Source: Mycobacterium heckeshornense (lineage in GTDB: Bacteria > Actinomycetota > Actinomycetes > Mycobacteriales > Mycobacteriaceae). From it: a stretch of 64,000 bases of DNA. The stretch is taken from the NCBI RefSeq assembly GCF_016592155.1, contig NZ_AP024237.1, positions 1,116,001 to 1,180,000 on the forward strand. Direction: 5' to 3'. The translations under genes and the position numbers were made by a program. Positions 21,618-30,788 of this stretch are shown one piece after another. The number at the start of each line of letters is the position of its first letter. Within the stretch, counting starts at the first letter, position 1. The notes under the pieces were generated by a model. The model was not told where the DNA came from, ran no database searches, and was given only the letters and a program-made list of their open reading frames with translations.

Positions 21618-23033
21618 TTAGCGGCCGAGCAGCCGCTTTTTCTGCTCACTGAACTCTTCGTCGGTCAGGCGTCCCTCGTCACGGAGCTTGGCGATCTCGC
21701 GTATCCGGGCCGCGACTCCCGTCACCACCGGGCGCGGATTACTGTGCGTTGCTTGGCCTTTACTGTCAGCCGACGCGTTGCCGCCGGGCGTCGCCGCGCG
21801 TCCGGCACGAGTGGTCACGCGCTGGCCGGGCGCCGCTTTGCCGCCATCTCGGCCGCCGCCGCTGCCCAAGGTTCCACCGATGGCGCTTCCGGCCATACCC
21901 GCCACAGCCATCTCGCTCAACGGGCTCACCGGGGCACCCGGCAGCCCCGCCGGTGCGCCCGCGCTGGTAGCAGGCCATGCCAGCGCGACCGGCCGGACCG
22001 CCGGTGTCGCGACTGTCCAGGCGGGCGGGACGGACAATGCCCCGACTTTGTTTGCCTCGCCAAGCCCCGCCGACACCGCTGAGGCCGACGTCGCCGCCAG
22101 CGGGCCCGGGTGCGTGATGATCGCCGGGAATTCGGTCGGCGGCACCGATCCGGTGCCCGGCCACGGCTCGACGCCGGCCCAACCGCTGATGATCTGATCT
22201 TCGTGGATCCCCGAGAGAGCACCTTCGATGACGTACGGAAGCCCTACCAACCCCAGCGGGGCGACTGGTGTGAGGGCACCGAGTGCGGCGATACCGCTTG
22301 GCCCGTTGACGAAGATGGAAATCAGGCTGGCCAAAGTTGCCAGCGGGGCCGGGGGATCGGCCGCGGCCGCCGGCGCAGCTGCGAAGCTGTGCAGCGCGCT
22401 GGGTACCGCCGAAAAAGCTTGCTGGGCCGAGGAGACCGTGCGTTGTACATTCCCGGCGGCGGTGTCTGCATGATCGCCCGCCGTTGCCCGGATCGCCGTA
22501 CCGTCTGGCCTGACGCTCGTACGTGGCGGGGTGAAAGGCCTAAGCGCCGTGGCAGTTGCCGACGAACCCGCATAGCCGTACATCGCGACGGCGTCTTGGG
22601 CCCACATCTCCGCGTACTGGGCCTCGGTGGCGGCGATCGCGGGGGTGTTCTGCCCCAACAGGTTCGTCGCGACCAGTGTTGTCAGCTGAGCGCGATTGGC
22701 CGCGATGAGCGGCGGCGGCACCGTCGCCGCCAGCGCCTCCTCGTACGCTGCCGCTGCCGCTTTGACTTGCATGGCCGTCTCCTCGGCCTGCAGTGCGGTG
22801 GCGCTCAGCCACGCGACGTAGGAGGCGGCCGCGGTCGCCATCGACGCCGACGACGGGCCCAACCACGGCCCGGCGGTCAGTCCCGAGATCACCGACTGGT
22901 AGGAGTTCGCCGCCGAATGTAGTTCGACGGCCAGCCCGCCCCAGGCCTCGGCAGCCGCCAACAGTGGTGCCGACCCAGGACCGGCGTAGATCCGACCGGA
23001 GTTGACCTCGGGCGGTAACATTGCGAAATCCAT
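21618..23033 (-). CDS. PPE protein (SVP type) with C-terminal SHOCT-like tail, copy 1
   Basis: A 471-residue PPE protein. The N-terminal PPE domain of about 175 residues starts [18 protein letters not shown] and holds WLGPSS (WxG) and the ESX secretion face. The middle is low-complexity Ala/Pro, and the SVP motif [10 protein letters not shown] (GxxSVPxxW) is near residue 330. The last about 30 residues ([20 protein letters not shown]) match the SHOCT pattern (L-x-G-x-[IL]-T-x-[ED]-E-F), unusual for a PPE protein. It lies 45 bp downstream of a close paralogue on the same strand, so the two form a tandem duplicate operon. Probably exported by an ESX system; function unknown. Confidence 0.9.
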   Translation of the reverse strand: MDFAMLPPEVNSGRIYAGPGSAPLLAAAEAWGGLAVELHSAANSYQSVISGLTAGPWLGPSSASMATAAASYVAWLSATALQAEETAMQVKAAAAAYEEALAATVPPPLIAANRAQLTTLVATNLLGQNTPAIAATEAQYAEMWAQDAVAMYGYAGSSATATALRPFTPPRTSVRPDGTAIRATAGDHADTAAGNVQRTVSSAQQAFSAVPSALHSFAAAPAAAADPPAPLATLASLISIFVNGPSGIAALGALTPVAPLGLVGLPYVIEGALSGIHEDQIISGWAGVEPWPGTGSVPPTEFPAIITHPGPLAATSASAVSAGLGEANKVGALSVPPAWTVATPAVRPVALAWPATSAGAPAGLPGAPVSPLSEMAVAGMAGSAIGGTLGSGGGRDGGKAAPGQRVTTRAGRAATPGGNASADSKGQATHSNPRPVVTGVAARIREIAKLRDEGRLTDEEFSEQKKRLLGR

Positions 23034-23078
23034 TGAAACCCATCCTCATCGGTGCTTGTGTCAACGGGCAGTGTGCTT

Positions 23079-24497
23079 TCAGCGCCCGAGTAGGCGGTTC
23101 TTCTGTTCGGCGAACTCCTCTTCGGTCAAAATGCCCTCGTCGCGCAACCTGGCGAACTCGCGTAGCTCGGCTGCCACACCCGTCACCACAGTTCGCGGAC
23201 TGCTCGCCGACGCGGTACCGTCGTGGTCACCGGCCGCACTGTCACCGGCGGTCGCCGTGCGTTCGCCGGCAGACTTCCGGCGTTCAGCGCCAGTCGCCGG
23301 TCTGCGATCCCGGCCCGTGCCGAGCGTTCCGGCCATGGCTCGCCCGGCCATACCCGCCAGAGCCATATCACTGAACGTGCTCCCGGCGGCACCCGTCACC
23401 TCCTGCGCGGCGGCTTCTGCCGCTGGCGCAACCCCGGTTCCGGGCAGCGCCGGTAGCGTCACCGCGACGGGTCGCACCGCCGGTGTTGAGATGGTCCACG
23501 TCGGCGGCACGGACAGGCCCCCGACCGTATGCGCCTGGCCCGCACTCGCCGCGACGGCCGGTGCAGACGGCACAATCGGACCGGTAATAATCGCGGGGAA
23601 CTCCGTCGGAGGCACGGTCCCGGTGCCCGGCCAGGGCTCTACCCCTGCCCAGCCGCTGACGATCTCATCGGTGTGGAAACCCGTCAGGGCACCGATAACG
23701 TCGAAGGGAAAAGAAACTGCCGTCAAGGGGGCCAGCGGGGTGTCGACGCCAAGGGTCGCCAGGCCGCTTGGTGCATCGATGAAGACGGTGACCAGGTTGG
23801 CCAACGTGGCCAGCGGACCCGGGGGGTCGGCCGTCGCGGCGGGTGCCGCCGTCGCGAGGTTTTGCAGTGCGTTGGGCACCGCCGAAAAGACCCGCCGGGT
23901 GGTTTTCGCGTTGCCGGCGGAGGTTCCGGCGGCTTTGCTGACGGCACTGGCTTGAGTCGCCGCAGCGCCCGCGTCGGTGCTCGACTGCGGCGGCGTGAAC
24001 GGCGCCAGGGCGGTTGCCGATGCCGAAGACGCCGCGTAACCGTACATCGCTGCGACGTCCTGGGCCCACATCTGGGCGTATTGGGCTTCGGTCGCCGCAA
24101 TCGCCGAGGCGTTCTGCCCGAGCAGATTTGTCGCCACCAGCCCCGTCAACAGACTTCGATTGGCCGCGATCACCGGAGGCGGGACCGTCGCGGCAAAGGC
24201 CACCTCGTAGGCCGCGGCCGCCGCCCTGGCCTGGGCGGCCGTTTGCTCGGCCTGCGCGGCGGCGCTGCTCAACCACGTTATGTAGGGCACGACCGCGGCC
24301 GCCATCGATGCCGATGCGGGACCCAGCCACGGCCCAGTGGTCAATGCCGCAACGACCGCCTGATAAGAGTTCGCCGCCGAAGCCAGTTCGGCGGCGAGCC
24401 CATCCCAGGCCGCTGCGGCGGCCAACAGCGATCCTGAGCCGGGGCCCGTATACATTCGACCGGAGTTGATCTCCGGCGGTAGCATCGCGAAATCCAT
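23079..24497 (-). CDS. PPE protein (SVP type) with C-terminal SHOCT-like tail, copy 2
   Basis: A 472-residue paralogue of the downstream PPE protein. It starts [18 protein letters not shown] and has the same layout: PPE domain, Ala-rich middle, SVP motif [10 protein letters not shown], and a C-terminal SHOCT-like helix pair ([20 protein letters not shown]). ATG at 24497 gives the family N-terminus; the frame is open upstream to 24626 but the extra residues are not PPE-like. It is the promoter-proximal gene of the pair. The 316 bp upstream region holds a TTAACGA direct repeat that may be a response-regulator site. No PE partner is adjacent. Confidence 0.9.
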   Translation of the reverse strand: MDFAMLPPEINSGRMYTGPGSGSLLAAAAAWDGLAAELASAANSYQAVVAALTTGPWLGPASASMAAAVVPYITWLSSAAAQAEQTAAQARAAAAAYEVAFAATVPPPVIAANRSLLTGLVATNLLGQNASAIAATEAQYAQMWAQDVAAMYGYAASSASATALAPFTPPQSSTDAGAAATQASAVSKAAGTSAGNAKTTRRVFSAVPNALQNLATAAPAATADPPGPLATLANLVTVFIDAPSGLATLGVDTPLAPLTAVSFPFDVIGALTGFHTDEIVSGWAGVEPWPGTGTVPPTEFPAIITGPIVPSAPAVAASAGQAHTVGGLSVPPTWTISTPAVRPVAVTLPALPGTGVAPAAEAAAQEVTGAAGSTFSDMALAGMAGRAMAGTLGTGRDRRPATGAERRKSAGERTATAGDSAAGDHDGTASASSPRTVVTGVAAELREFARLRDEGILTEEEFAEQKNRLLGR

Positions 24498-24813
24498 TGC
24501 GGCCTGACTCCTTAGCTGCGGCTCACAGAGCTCGGGCCGGGTGGCTCCATAAGCGTCACGGCAACCATGTCCGGCGCAACTGCTGGGAAAAACATGGGCT
24601 TCCTCTACTCGGTGACTTCTGGGCAACGTGGAATTCGCAGATTACGTTACGGCTAGGTTGCCCACCAAAGACCGTTCTGACCGCCCGGCAAACACATTAT
24701 GGATTGTTGATGTAATCCGCGCGAACTGATTAACGACTTCTTAACGACGGTGTCGTGTCGGCACGTAACTAACTCACAGGTCATACGCCTGTGGAAAATG
24801 GCTGCCGATCGGC
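24498..24813. promoter_or_regulatory. Upstream region of the tandem PPE genes with TTAACGA direct repeat
   Basis: This 316 bp gap separates the end of the potassium-channel gene from the PPE start; both genes are on the minus strand. TTAACGA occurs at 24730-24736 and 24741-24747, exactly 11 bp apart in the same orientation, the spacing used by OmpR/PhoB-type regulators. GTTACGG at 24646-24652 and a GTAAC at about 24765 are looser relatives. No ORF or RNA gene is evident. Confidence 0.45.
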
Positions 24814-26535
24814 TTAGGCCGGCTGTCCCTGGCGCAGCGTGTCCAGCAGTTCGCGGTACGGGCCGATGAGGTAGACGGTGTCGCCGCCCCTCAGCAGGGC
24901 ATCGCGGCGTGGGTGCAGCTTGACCGGCTCGTCGGGCCTGGTGATCGCGATGACCCGGGTTCGGGTGGACAGATCGAGCATCCGCAGCCCGTCGAGTTCG
25001 CTGCCCGGCTCCACGTGCATTCCGCCGACCACGAACGAGCTTTGTCCGACCGAAAACGTCCCCAGCACCTGCAGCCCCATAGCGGCCCCGATGAACCAAG
25101 GTGCGGCCAATTCGACGGTCGACCGAACGTTTCGGAAATCGAATCGCTCCGCCACGGCAAAGCCGAGCGCGCGGTCGTAGACCCGCAGCACAATCGGAAC
25201 GTCAAGCCACCGGTTGACCTCGGGCCACACCCGGGGCCCCAACAATTCGCGTAACACGATGCCGGTCTCGATATTGACCATGTCATCGCGGGTCAGCACC
25301 GCCACCGCGCGGGCGCGGTCGACGCGGGCCGATTCCAGCGTCTGCGGCAACGTCGCGTCCCCGAAGATCACCGGCACGTCGAGCTCGGCCGCCGACAACA
25401 GGAAGCGGTTGTTCTCGTCGCGCTCGATCACCGCGACGTCGTAGCCAGCGCCGATCAGGTCGCGCACGACGCGGATCCCGAGCACGCTCAACCCCACGAC
25501 GATGATGTGGTCACGCAAATGGCGCACCCGTGGGCGCCCGGCCGTGTAGATGAAGCGGCGCGACAGCAGCACATCGGCAATAAACGAGACGAGTAAAGCC
25601 ACCGTGGTCACGCCGCCGAACATCAACATGGCGGCAAACAGCCTTAGCCAGGTGGGCTGATGGCTGAAGCTGAAGTCGCCGTAGCCCGTCGTCGTGATTG
25701 TCTCGGTGGTGAAGTAGAACGCGTCGATCCACGTCATTCCGGGACGGCTGGTGTAGGTGAAACGCAGCACGGCCGTCGCCCCGATCAGCAGGACCAGCAC
25801 CGCGGCTATCACCGGATAAAACGCCGGGTTGACGTCGTCGCGCAGGGTGCGTGCGGCGTCGAGTATTCGGCGCAGCCGGGGCTGGCGTGAGCGCATGGTG
25901 GTCGGCCGCGGGACCTTGATGCCCCGGCCGGCCAGCTCGTCGGCGGTACCGATCATCGCGGTCCAGTCACCGGCATGCACGCGCAGGTCGCGGCCCGGAC
26001 ACACCACCATCTCGCCAGGGTTGGCGGAGTTTTCGCCGTGAATCACCGCCACCGGGGCTAGGTCGCCGTAGATGTCGCGCAGCGTCGCATCACGCGGTGC
26101 CGCAGTGCCCCAGACGACGAATTTGATGCCGGCCGCCTCGAACGGGTGCATGGTGTGCGCCAGGCACGCCTCAACGATCGCCGGCGCAGCAAGGTCGGCG
26201 ACGTTGAGGATCGCGCCGGGGCCGTTGTCGGCGGCCACCGCTTCTCGCAGCACGTCATTAGCCAGCCGCGCGACAACCCGCACGTCCGGGTTGGCTTTCC
26301 TTGCAAGCAAGGCGATTTCGAGGTTTCTGGCGTCGTCATCGCCGGCGCAGACAACGGCCAGGGCTTGGTCGATGCCAGCCGAGGCGAGCTCGGTCTTGAC
26401 GCCGGTGTCGAGACGCTCACCGGTGGAGAGCTTCGCAACACTCACCCCGGCGATTTTCAGCTCCTCGACGATCGTCGTCGCCAGCGCGTCCTCACCGCTG
26501 ACAATGACGTGGCGGTGCGTGGTCTGGTCCGTCAC
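24814..26535 (-). CDS. Two-TM potassium channel with two RCK/TrkA-N domains
   Basis: A 573-residue protein. Residues 1-125 form a first RCK/TrkA-N nucleotide-binding domain; 240-260 is membrane helix 1; 272-290 is the pore with the K+ filter TTGYGDF (282-288); about 298-323 is membrane helix 2; from about 342 there is a second RCK domain (IIVVGLSVLGIRVVRDL) with a TrkA-C-like end (IAITRPDEPVKLHPRRDALLRGGD). It should be a ligand-gated K+ channel in the cytoplasmic membrane, with gating by nucleotides, NAD(H) or ions as in related channels. It lies 144 bp downstream of kdpE on the same strand, so uptake and flux of K+ may be coordinated. I do not recall it at this locus in M. tuberculosis. Confidence 0.9.
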   Translation of the reverse strand: MTDQTTHRHVIVSGEDALATTIVEELKIAGVSVAKLSTGERLDTGVKTELASAGIDQALAVVCAGDDDARNLEIALLARKANPDVRVVARLANDVLREAVAADNGPGAILNVADLAAPAIVEACLAHTMHPFEAAGIKFVVWGTAAPRDATLRDIYGDLAPVAVIHGENSANPGEMVVCPGRDLRVHAGDWTAMIGTADELAGRGIKVPRPTTMRSRQPRLRRILDAARTLRDDVNPAFYPVIAAVLVLLIGATAVLRFTYTSRPGMTWIDAFYFTTETITTTGYGDFSFSHQPTWLRLFAAMLMFGGVTTVALLVSFIADVLLSRRFIYTAGRPRVRHLRDHIIVVGLSVLGIRVVRDLIGAGYDVAVIERDENNRFLLSAAELDVPVIFGDATLPQTLESARVDRARAVAVLTRDDMVNIETGIVLRELLGPRVWPEVNRWLDVPIVLRVYDRALGFAVAERFDFRNVRSTVELAAPWFIGAAMGLQVLGTFSVGQSSFVVGGMHVEPGSELDGLRMLDLSTRTRVIAITRPDEPVKLHPRRDALLRGGDTVYLIGPYRELLDTLRQGQPA

Positions 26536-26590
26536 CGGGGTCCGAATTCGTTGTCGCGGCGGTTACGCCACGGCTTGACGTCTTCCGGCA

Positions 26591-26632
26591 TAGTGGCCCA
26601 CTTTGCTGACATTGCGCTTTATCGGGCCACTA
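26591..26632. terminator. Inverted repeat between kdpE and the K+ channel gene
   Basis: TAGTGGCCC (26591-26599) and GGGCCACTA (26624-26632) are perfect 9 bp arms around a 24-base spacer. It lies after the kdpE stop and before the channel start, both on the minus strand. It could be an attenuator or weak terminator for the kdp transcript, or an operator for the channel gene. The long loop makes an intrinsic terminator less likely. Confidence 0.35.
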
Positions 26633-26679
26633 TAAGGCGGCTGGCGCAGCCCGCGGGGGGAAAAGTACCGGAATTACTC

Positions 26680-27360
26680 TCAGGTCTCGAAGCGATATCC
26701 CATCCCCGCCTCAGTCAGCAGGTGCCTGGGGTGCGACGGGTCGTCTTCGAGCTTGCGCCGCAGTTGCGCCAAATACACACGCAGATAATGGGTTTCCGTG
26801 GCATAGGAAGGTCCCCACACCTCTTTGAGGAGTTCCTCGCGTCCCACCAGCTTACCGCGGTTGCGGACCAGCATCTCCAGCATTCCCCATTCGGTCGGCG
26901 TCAGATGCACTTCTGCGCCGTTCTTGATGACCTTTTTTGCAGCGAGATCGATTGTGAACGAAGAAGTTTCGATGACAGGCTGGTCGATTTCGGTCGCTGC
27001 GGCGTTGCGGCGCACGGCGGCACGCAGCCGGGCCAAAAACTCGTCCATACCGAACGGTTTCGTGACGTAGTCGTCGGCGCCGGCGTCGAGGGCCTCGACT
27101 TTGTCCGAGGAGTCGGTGCGCGCCGACAACACGATGACTGGCGCGTTGAGCCAGCCGCGCAGCCCGGCCAGCACTTCGATTCCGGAGATGTCGGGCAGCC
27201 CCAAATCGAGGATCACCACATCCGGGCGGTGTTCGGCGGCGGCGCGCAGCGCGCCCGCGCCCGTCGCGGCGGTGGTGACTTCATAGCCCCGCACCGACAG
27301 GTTGATCCGCAGCGCCCGCAGAATGTGCGGTTCGTCGTCGATCACCAGGACGCGTGTCAT
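26680..27360 (-). CDS. kdpE: Response regulator KdpE
   Basis: A 226-residue OmpR/PhoB-type regulator. The receiver has the acidic pair in VLVIDDEP, phospho-acceptor Asp52 (VVILDLGLPD) and Lys in YVTKPFGMDE. The C-terminal winged helix runs from about residue 130 (LTPTEWGMLEMLVRN, YLRVYLAQLRRKLE) and ends GMGYRFE. It activates kdpFABC under K+ limitation or osmotic stress after phosphorylation by KdpD. Its ATG overlaps the kdpD stop by 4 bp. Candidate binding repeats lie upstream of the operon at 34891-34929. Confidence 0.96.
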   Translation of the reverse strand: MTRVLVIDDEPHILRALRINLSVRGYEVTTAATGAGALRAAAEHRPDVVILDLGLPDISGIEVLAGLRGWLNAPVIVLSARTDSSDKVEALDAGADDYVTKPFGMDEFLARLRAAVRRNAAATEIDQPVIETSSFTIDLAAKKVIKNGAEVHLTPTEWGMLEMLVRNRGKLVGREELLKEVWGPSYATETHYLRVYLAQLRRKLEDDPSHPRHLLTEAGMGYRFET

Positions 27361-29912
27361 CGCTCCTCCGGAGGGGCGGCCAGATCCACCACGACGGTCA
27401 GTCCGCCGCCCGGCGTGTCGGTCGCCTGGATCGTGCCGCCCATCGCTTCGACGAAGCCGCGGGCCACCGACAATCCCAAGCCCGCGCCGGTGGTGTTGTC
27501 GTGATCTCCCAGCCGCTGAAAGGCCTCGAAGATCTGTTCTTCGGCGCCGCGCGGGATTCCACGCCCCTCGTCGATGACGTTGATCAGCACCCGCTCGCGG
27601 ACGCGCCCGGCGTTGACGCGCACCGGGCAGTTGGGCGCGTACCGCAGGGCGTTGTCGATGAGGTTGGCCAAAACCCGTTCCAGCAGCCCGGCATCGGCCA
27701 TCGCGACCGCGCCATTGACGTCGACCTTGACCCGGTCAATGCCGGGCCGGAAGAAACCGGTGGCACCCTTGCCGATGCTGACCAGAGCACGCTGCACCGC
27801 TTCTTCGAGGTACACCGGACGCAGTTCAGGGCGAATCGCACCCGCCGCCAACCGCGACGAGTCGAGCAGATTGCCCACCAGCGCGGTGAGCTGGTCGATC
27901 GATTCCTCGATGGTGGTGAGCAAATCGGCGGTGTCCTCGGCAGAGAAGTCGACGTCTTGGGCGCGCAAGCTTGACACCGCGACCTTGGCCGCTGCCAGCG
28001 GGGTGCGCAGATCGTGGCTGACCGCTGACAGCAGGGAGCGGCGCAGCGCGTCGGCTTGCCCGATGGCTTCGGCCCGGCTGGCTTCCTCGGCGAGCTCGCG
28101 CTGTTTGACCAGACTCGCGGCCTGCTTGGCCACCGCGCTCAGCACGCGGCGGTCACGAGCGGCAAGTTTCTTGCCAGTCAGCAGCATCCAAAACTCGTCG
28201 TCGCCGACTTCAATCGCGGTATCAGCGGAATCGACTGTGGCGCAAGGCTCTTTGCCTACCGATGCCACCAGGTACCGGTTGCCGTCACCGCAGTCCCGAA
28301 GCATGCTAACCGCACGCTGCGAATAGGTCTCGCGCACCCGCTCAAGCAGGGTCTCCAGATCCGCGCCGCGCAGCACCGAGCCGGCGAACAGCGTCAGCAG
28401 CTCGGCCTCCTGGGATGCGCGTCCAGCTTCGCGGGCGCGCTTGGCGGCGCCGTCGACCAGAACCGCCACCGCCACCGCCACCATCAACAGCACGAGTTCG
28501 GTGACCGCGGCGTCGGGTTCGGCGATGGTGAAACTGTGCAGCGGAGGGGTCAGGTAGTAGTTGAGCAGCAGACCAGACAACACTGCCGAAAGCGCCGCCG
28601 GGGCAACGCCCCCCAGTAAGCCGACCACGAGCACGCCGATGAAGAACAGCGCGCTCGCTCCGCTGGTGGTCAAAAACCGGTGCAGCCAGGCGACCGTTAC
28701 CGCGCAGATGACAGATGGGACGAGAAGCGCCGCCAGCCACGACGCGGCGCGGCGTTCACGCGGCGAGATCGACGCTGTCCGAAATCCGCGCTTAGATTCC
28801 TCGTGAGTGACGATGTGCACGTCGATCTTGCCGGACTGTTGCACCACCGTCGCTCCGATGCCTTCATCGAAGATGCGTGCCCAGCGCGAGCGCCGCGACG
28901 TGCCGATCACCAGCTGGGTGGCGTTCATCTCGCGGGCGAAATCCAGCAGTGCGGTCGGCACGTCGTCACCGACCACGGTATGCAGCGACGCGTCGAGGCT
29001 GGCGGCCAGTTCGCGGATCTTGCCCATCCGCGACGCCGATACACCCGAGAGACCGTCGCCGCGTAAGACATGCACCACCATGAGTTCGGCACTGGCTTTC
29101 GAGGCGATCCGGGATGCGCGGCGCACCAAGGTTTCCGATTCGGGGCCGCCGGTGACGGCGACGACGACACGCTCGCGGGCCTCCCAGGTGTCGGTGATCT
29201 TCTTGTCGGCGCGATACTTAGCCAGCGCAGCATCAACCTGATCGGCTAGCCACAGCAGCGCCAACTCGCGTAGCGCGGTGAGGTTTCCGCTGCGGAAATA
29301 GTTGGACAGCGCCGCGTCGATCTTATCCGGTGCATACACGTTGCCATGGGATAGCCTGCGCCGCAAGGCTTCCGGCGTGATGTCGATGAGTTCGATCTGG
29401 GATGCCTGTCGCACCACCAAATCCGGTATAGTTTCCTGCTGCTCGATGCCGGTGATCTGGGCGACCACGTCGTTGAGGCTCTCCAGATGCTGGATGTTGA
29501 CCGTGGAGATCACCGTGATACCGGCGTCGAGCAGCTCCTCGACGTCCTGCCACCGCTTGGGGTTCTTGCTGCCGGGGACGTTGGTGTGGGCCAGCTCGTC
29601 GACGAGGACCACTTGCGGATTGCGGGCCAGTACCGCCGGCACGTCCAGTTCGGTGAAACGGCTACCCCGATACTCGATGTGACGGCGCGGAACGATCTCG
29701 ATGCCCTTGAGCAGCTCCTCAACTTTGCGGCGGCCGTGGGTCTCCACCACGCCGGCCACCAAGTCAGTGCCGCGTTCCAGGCGTCGATGCGCCTCGGACA
29801 GCATCGCGTAGGTCTTGCCGACGCCGGGGGCCGCACCCAAGTAGATGCGCAGCTCCCCGCGTTTGCGGCGATGGTCGACGACACTCACGTGACCATCATC
29901 CACCTGTGACAT
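27357..29912 (-). CDS. kdpD: Sensor histidine kinase KdpD
   Basis: An 851-residue sensor. The N-terminal KdpD domain has Walker A GAAPGVGKT (26-34) and DELAHTN (105-111); a UspA-like domain follows (about 250-365). Four closely packed membrane helices lie at about 390-495, then a GAF-like region and the kinase core with SHDLRTPLAAAK (phospho-His), NLIDNALRYAP (N box), DEGRGIP and GAGLGLSVA (G boxes). It senses K+/turgor and phosphorylates KdpE. Its ATG overlaps the kdpC stop by 1 bp (TGATG), and kdpE overlaps its end, so it is part of one operon with kdpFABC. Confidence 0.96.
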   Translation of the reverse strand: MSQVDDGHVSVVDHRRKRGELRIYLGAAPGVGKTYAMLSEAHRRLERGTDLVAGVVETHGRRKVEELLKGIEIVPRRHIEYRGSRFTELDVPAVLARNPQVVLVDELAHTNVPGSKNPKRWQDVEELLDAGITVISTVNIQHLESLNDVVAQITGIEQQETIPDLVVRQASQIELIDITPEALRRRLSHGNVYAPDKIDAALSNYFRSGNLTALRELALLWLADQVDAALAKYRADKKITDTWEARERVVVAVTGGPESETLVRRASRIASKASAELMVVHVLRGDGLSGVSASRMGKIRELAASLDASLHTVVGDDVPTALLDFAREMNATQLVIGTSRRSRWARIFDEGIGATVVQQSGKIDVHIVTHEESKRGFRTASISPRERRAASWLAALLVPSVICAVTVAWLHRFLTTSGASALFFIGVLVVGLLGGVAPAALSAVLSGLLLNYYLTPPLHSFTIAEPDAAVTELVLLMVAVAVAVLVDGAAKRAREAGRASQEAELLTLFAGSVLRGADLETLLERVRETYSQRAVSMLRDCGDGNRYLVASVGKEPCATVDSADTAIEVGDDEFWMLLTGKKLAARDRRVLSAVAKQAASLVKQRELAEEASRAEAIGQADALRRSLLSAVSHDLRTPLAAAKVAVSSLRAQDVDFSAEDTADLLTTIEESIDQLTALVGNLLDSSRLAAGAIRPELRPVYLEEAVQRALVSIGKGATGFFRPGIDRVKVDVNGAVAMADAGLLERVLANLIDNALRYAPNCPVRVNAGRVRERVLINVIDEGRGIPRGAEEQIFEAFQRLGDHDNTTGAGLGLSVARGFVEAMGGTIQATDTPGGGLTVVVDLAAPPEER

Positions 29913-30787
29913 CAGCGTGGGAGCGGATACTTCTGGTCCAACGCCAGGTTGAGCTGCACGACGTTGACCCGTGGCTCACCGAAGATCCCCAGATCACGGC
30001 CACGCTCGTTCTGCCGGATCAGCTCGCGTATCTGATCGGTGCCGACACGCCGCGCCCGGGCCACGCGGGCAGCCTGGATGTCGGCGTAGGCCGGTGAAAT
30101 GTCCGGGTCCAGGCCACTGCCGCTGGCCGTCACCGCGTCGGCCGGGACCGGAGGATTGCCGGGCGCGGCGCCGCGGACCGGAACAATCCGGCCGGTCGAA
30201 TAGTTTTCACCGGGATTCGCGCACTCGACCCGAACGCCGTGATAGCTAGCCACGAACGGCCGAGCCGTGGTCGCACACGGCTCGTTGACGCTGACCACCC
30301 GGGTCGGGTGGACGACGCTGCCGCGCGCGTCACGCGGTCCGAGCACCGACAACACGGCTCCCACGCCATTGCCGGTGCAAAACGGGCGTGATCCATCGAC
30401 GTGTTCGAGCTCGCCGACGGCTTTGCTGCGCGCACACACCAGCGTCAAAAGGCTCTTGCGCGCCGGGGTGTCGACGATGTCCTCGGGCCCCAGATTGCTC
30501 GCGCCGCTGGCGGTGGGGTCGTAGCCGTCGCCGGCCGCCGACGGGCGGGTTTGGAAATACTGCGGCAGCGCGCGGCCGGCGGCGTCGGTGAACGACTGGC
30601 CGATCAGCCGGCTGCCGACGGCCTTGCCGTCAACCTCGATGATCGAGCCCTGCGCCTTATCGTGCAGCCCGGGAAGCTGCGCGAGCAACCAGACCGCCAC
30701 CGGGTAGCCCAGGCCGAGCAGTGCGGTCAATACCAGCAGTGCACGCAGCGCCGCCCAATGCAGGCGAACCAGATTCGCAAATCTCAT
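29912..30787 (-). CDS. kdpC: K+-transporting ATPase subunit KdpC
   Basis: A 291-residue KdpC, longer than the roughly 190 residues common in enterobacteria because of an insertion at about 125-205 (SRPFCTGNGVGAVL to YSTGRIVPV), a feature I recall from actinobacterial KdpC. One N-terminal membrane helix (about 14-36) anchors an external domain with QSFTDAAGRALPQYFQTRPSA, ASGASNLGP and DPDISPAYADIQAARVARAR. It stabilises the KdpFABC pump. The ATG is 1 base after the kdpB stop. Confidence 0.95.
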   Translation of the reverse strand: MRFANLVRLHWAALRALLVLTALLGLGYPVAVWLLAQLPGLHDKAQGSIIEVDGKAVGSRLIGQSFTDAAGRALPQYFQTRPSAAGDGYDPTASGASNLGPEDIVDTPARKSLLTLVCARSKAVGELEHVDGSRPFCTGNGVGAVLSVLGPRDARGSVVHPTRVVSVNEPCATTARPFVASYHGVRVECANPGENYSTGRIVPVRGAAPGNPPVPADAVTASGSGLDPDISPAYADIQAARVARARRVGTDQIRELIRQNERGRDLGIFGEPRVNVVQLNLALDQKYPLPR

Positions 30788-30788
30788 T

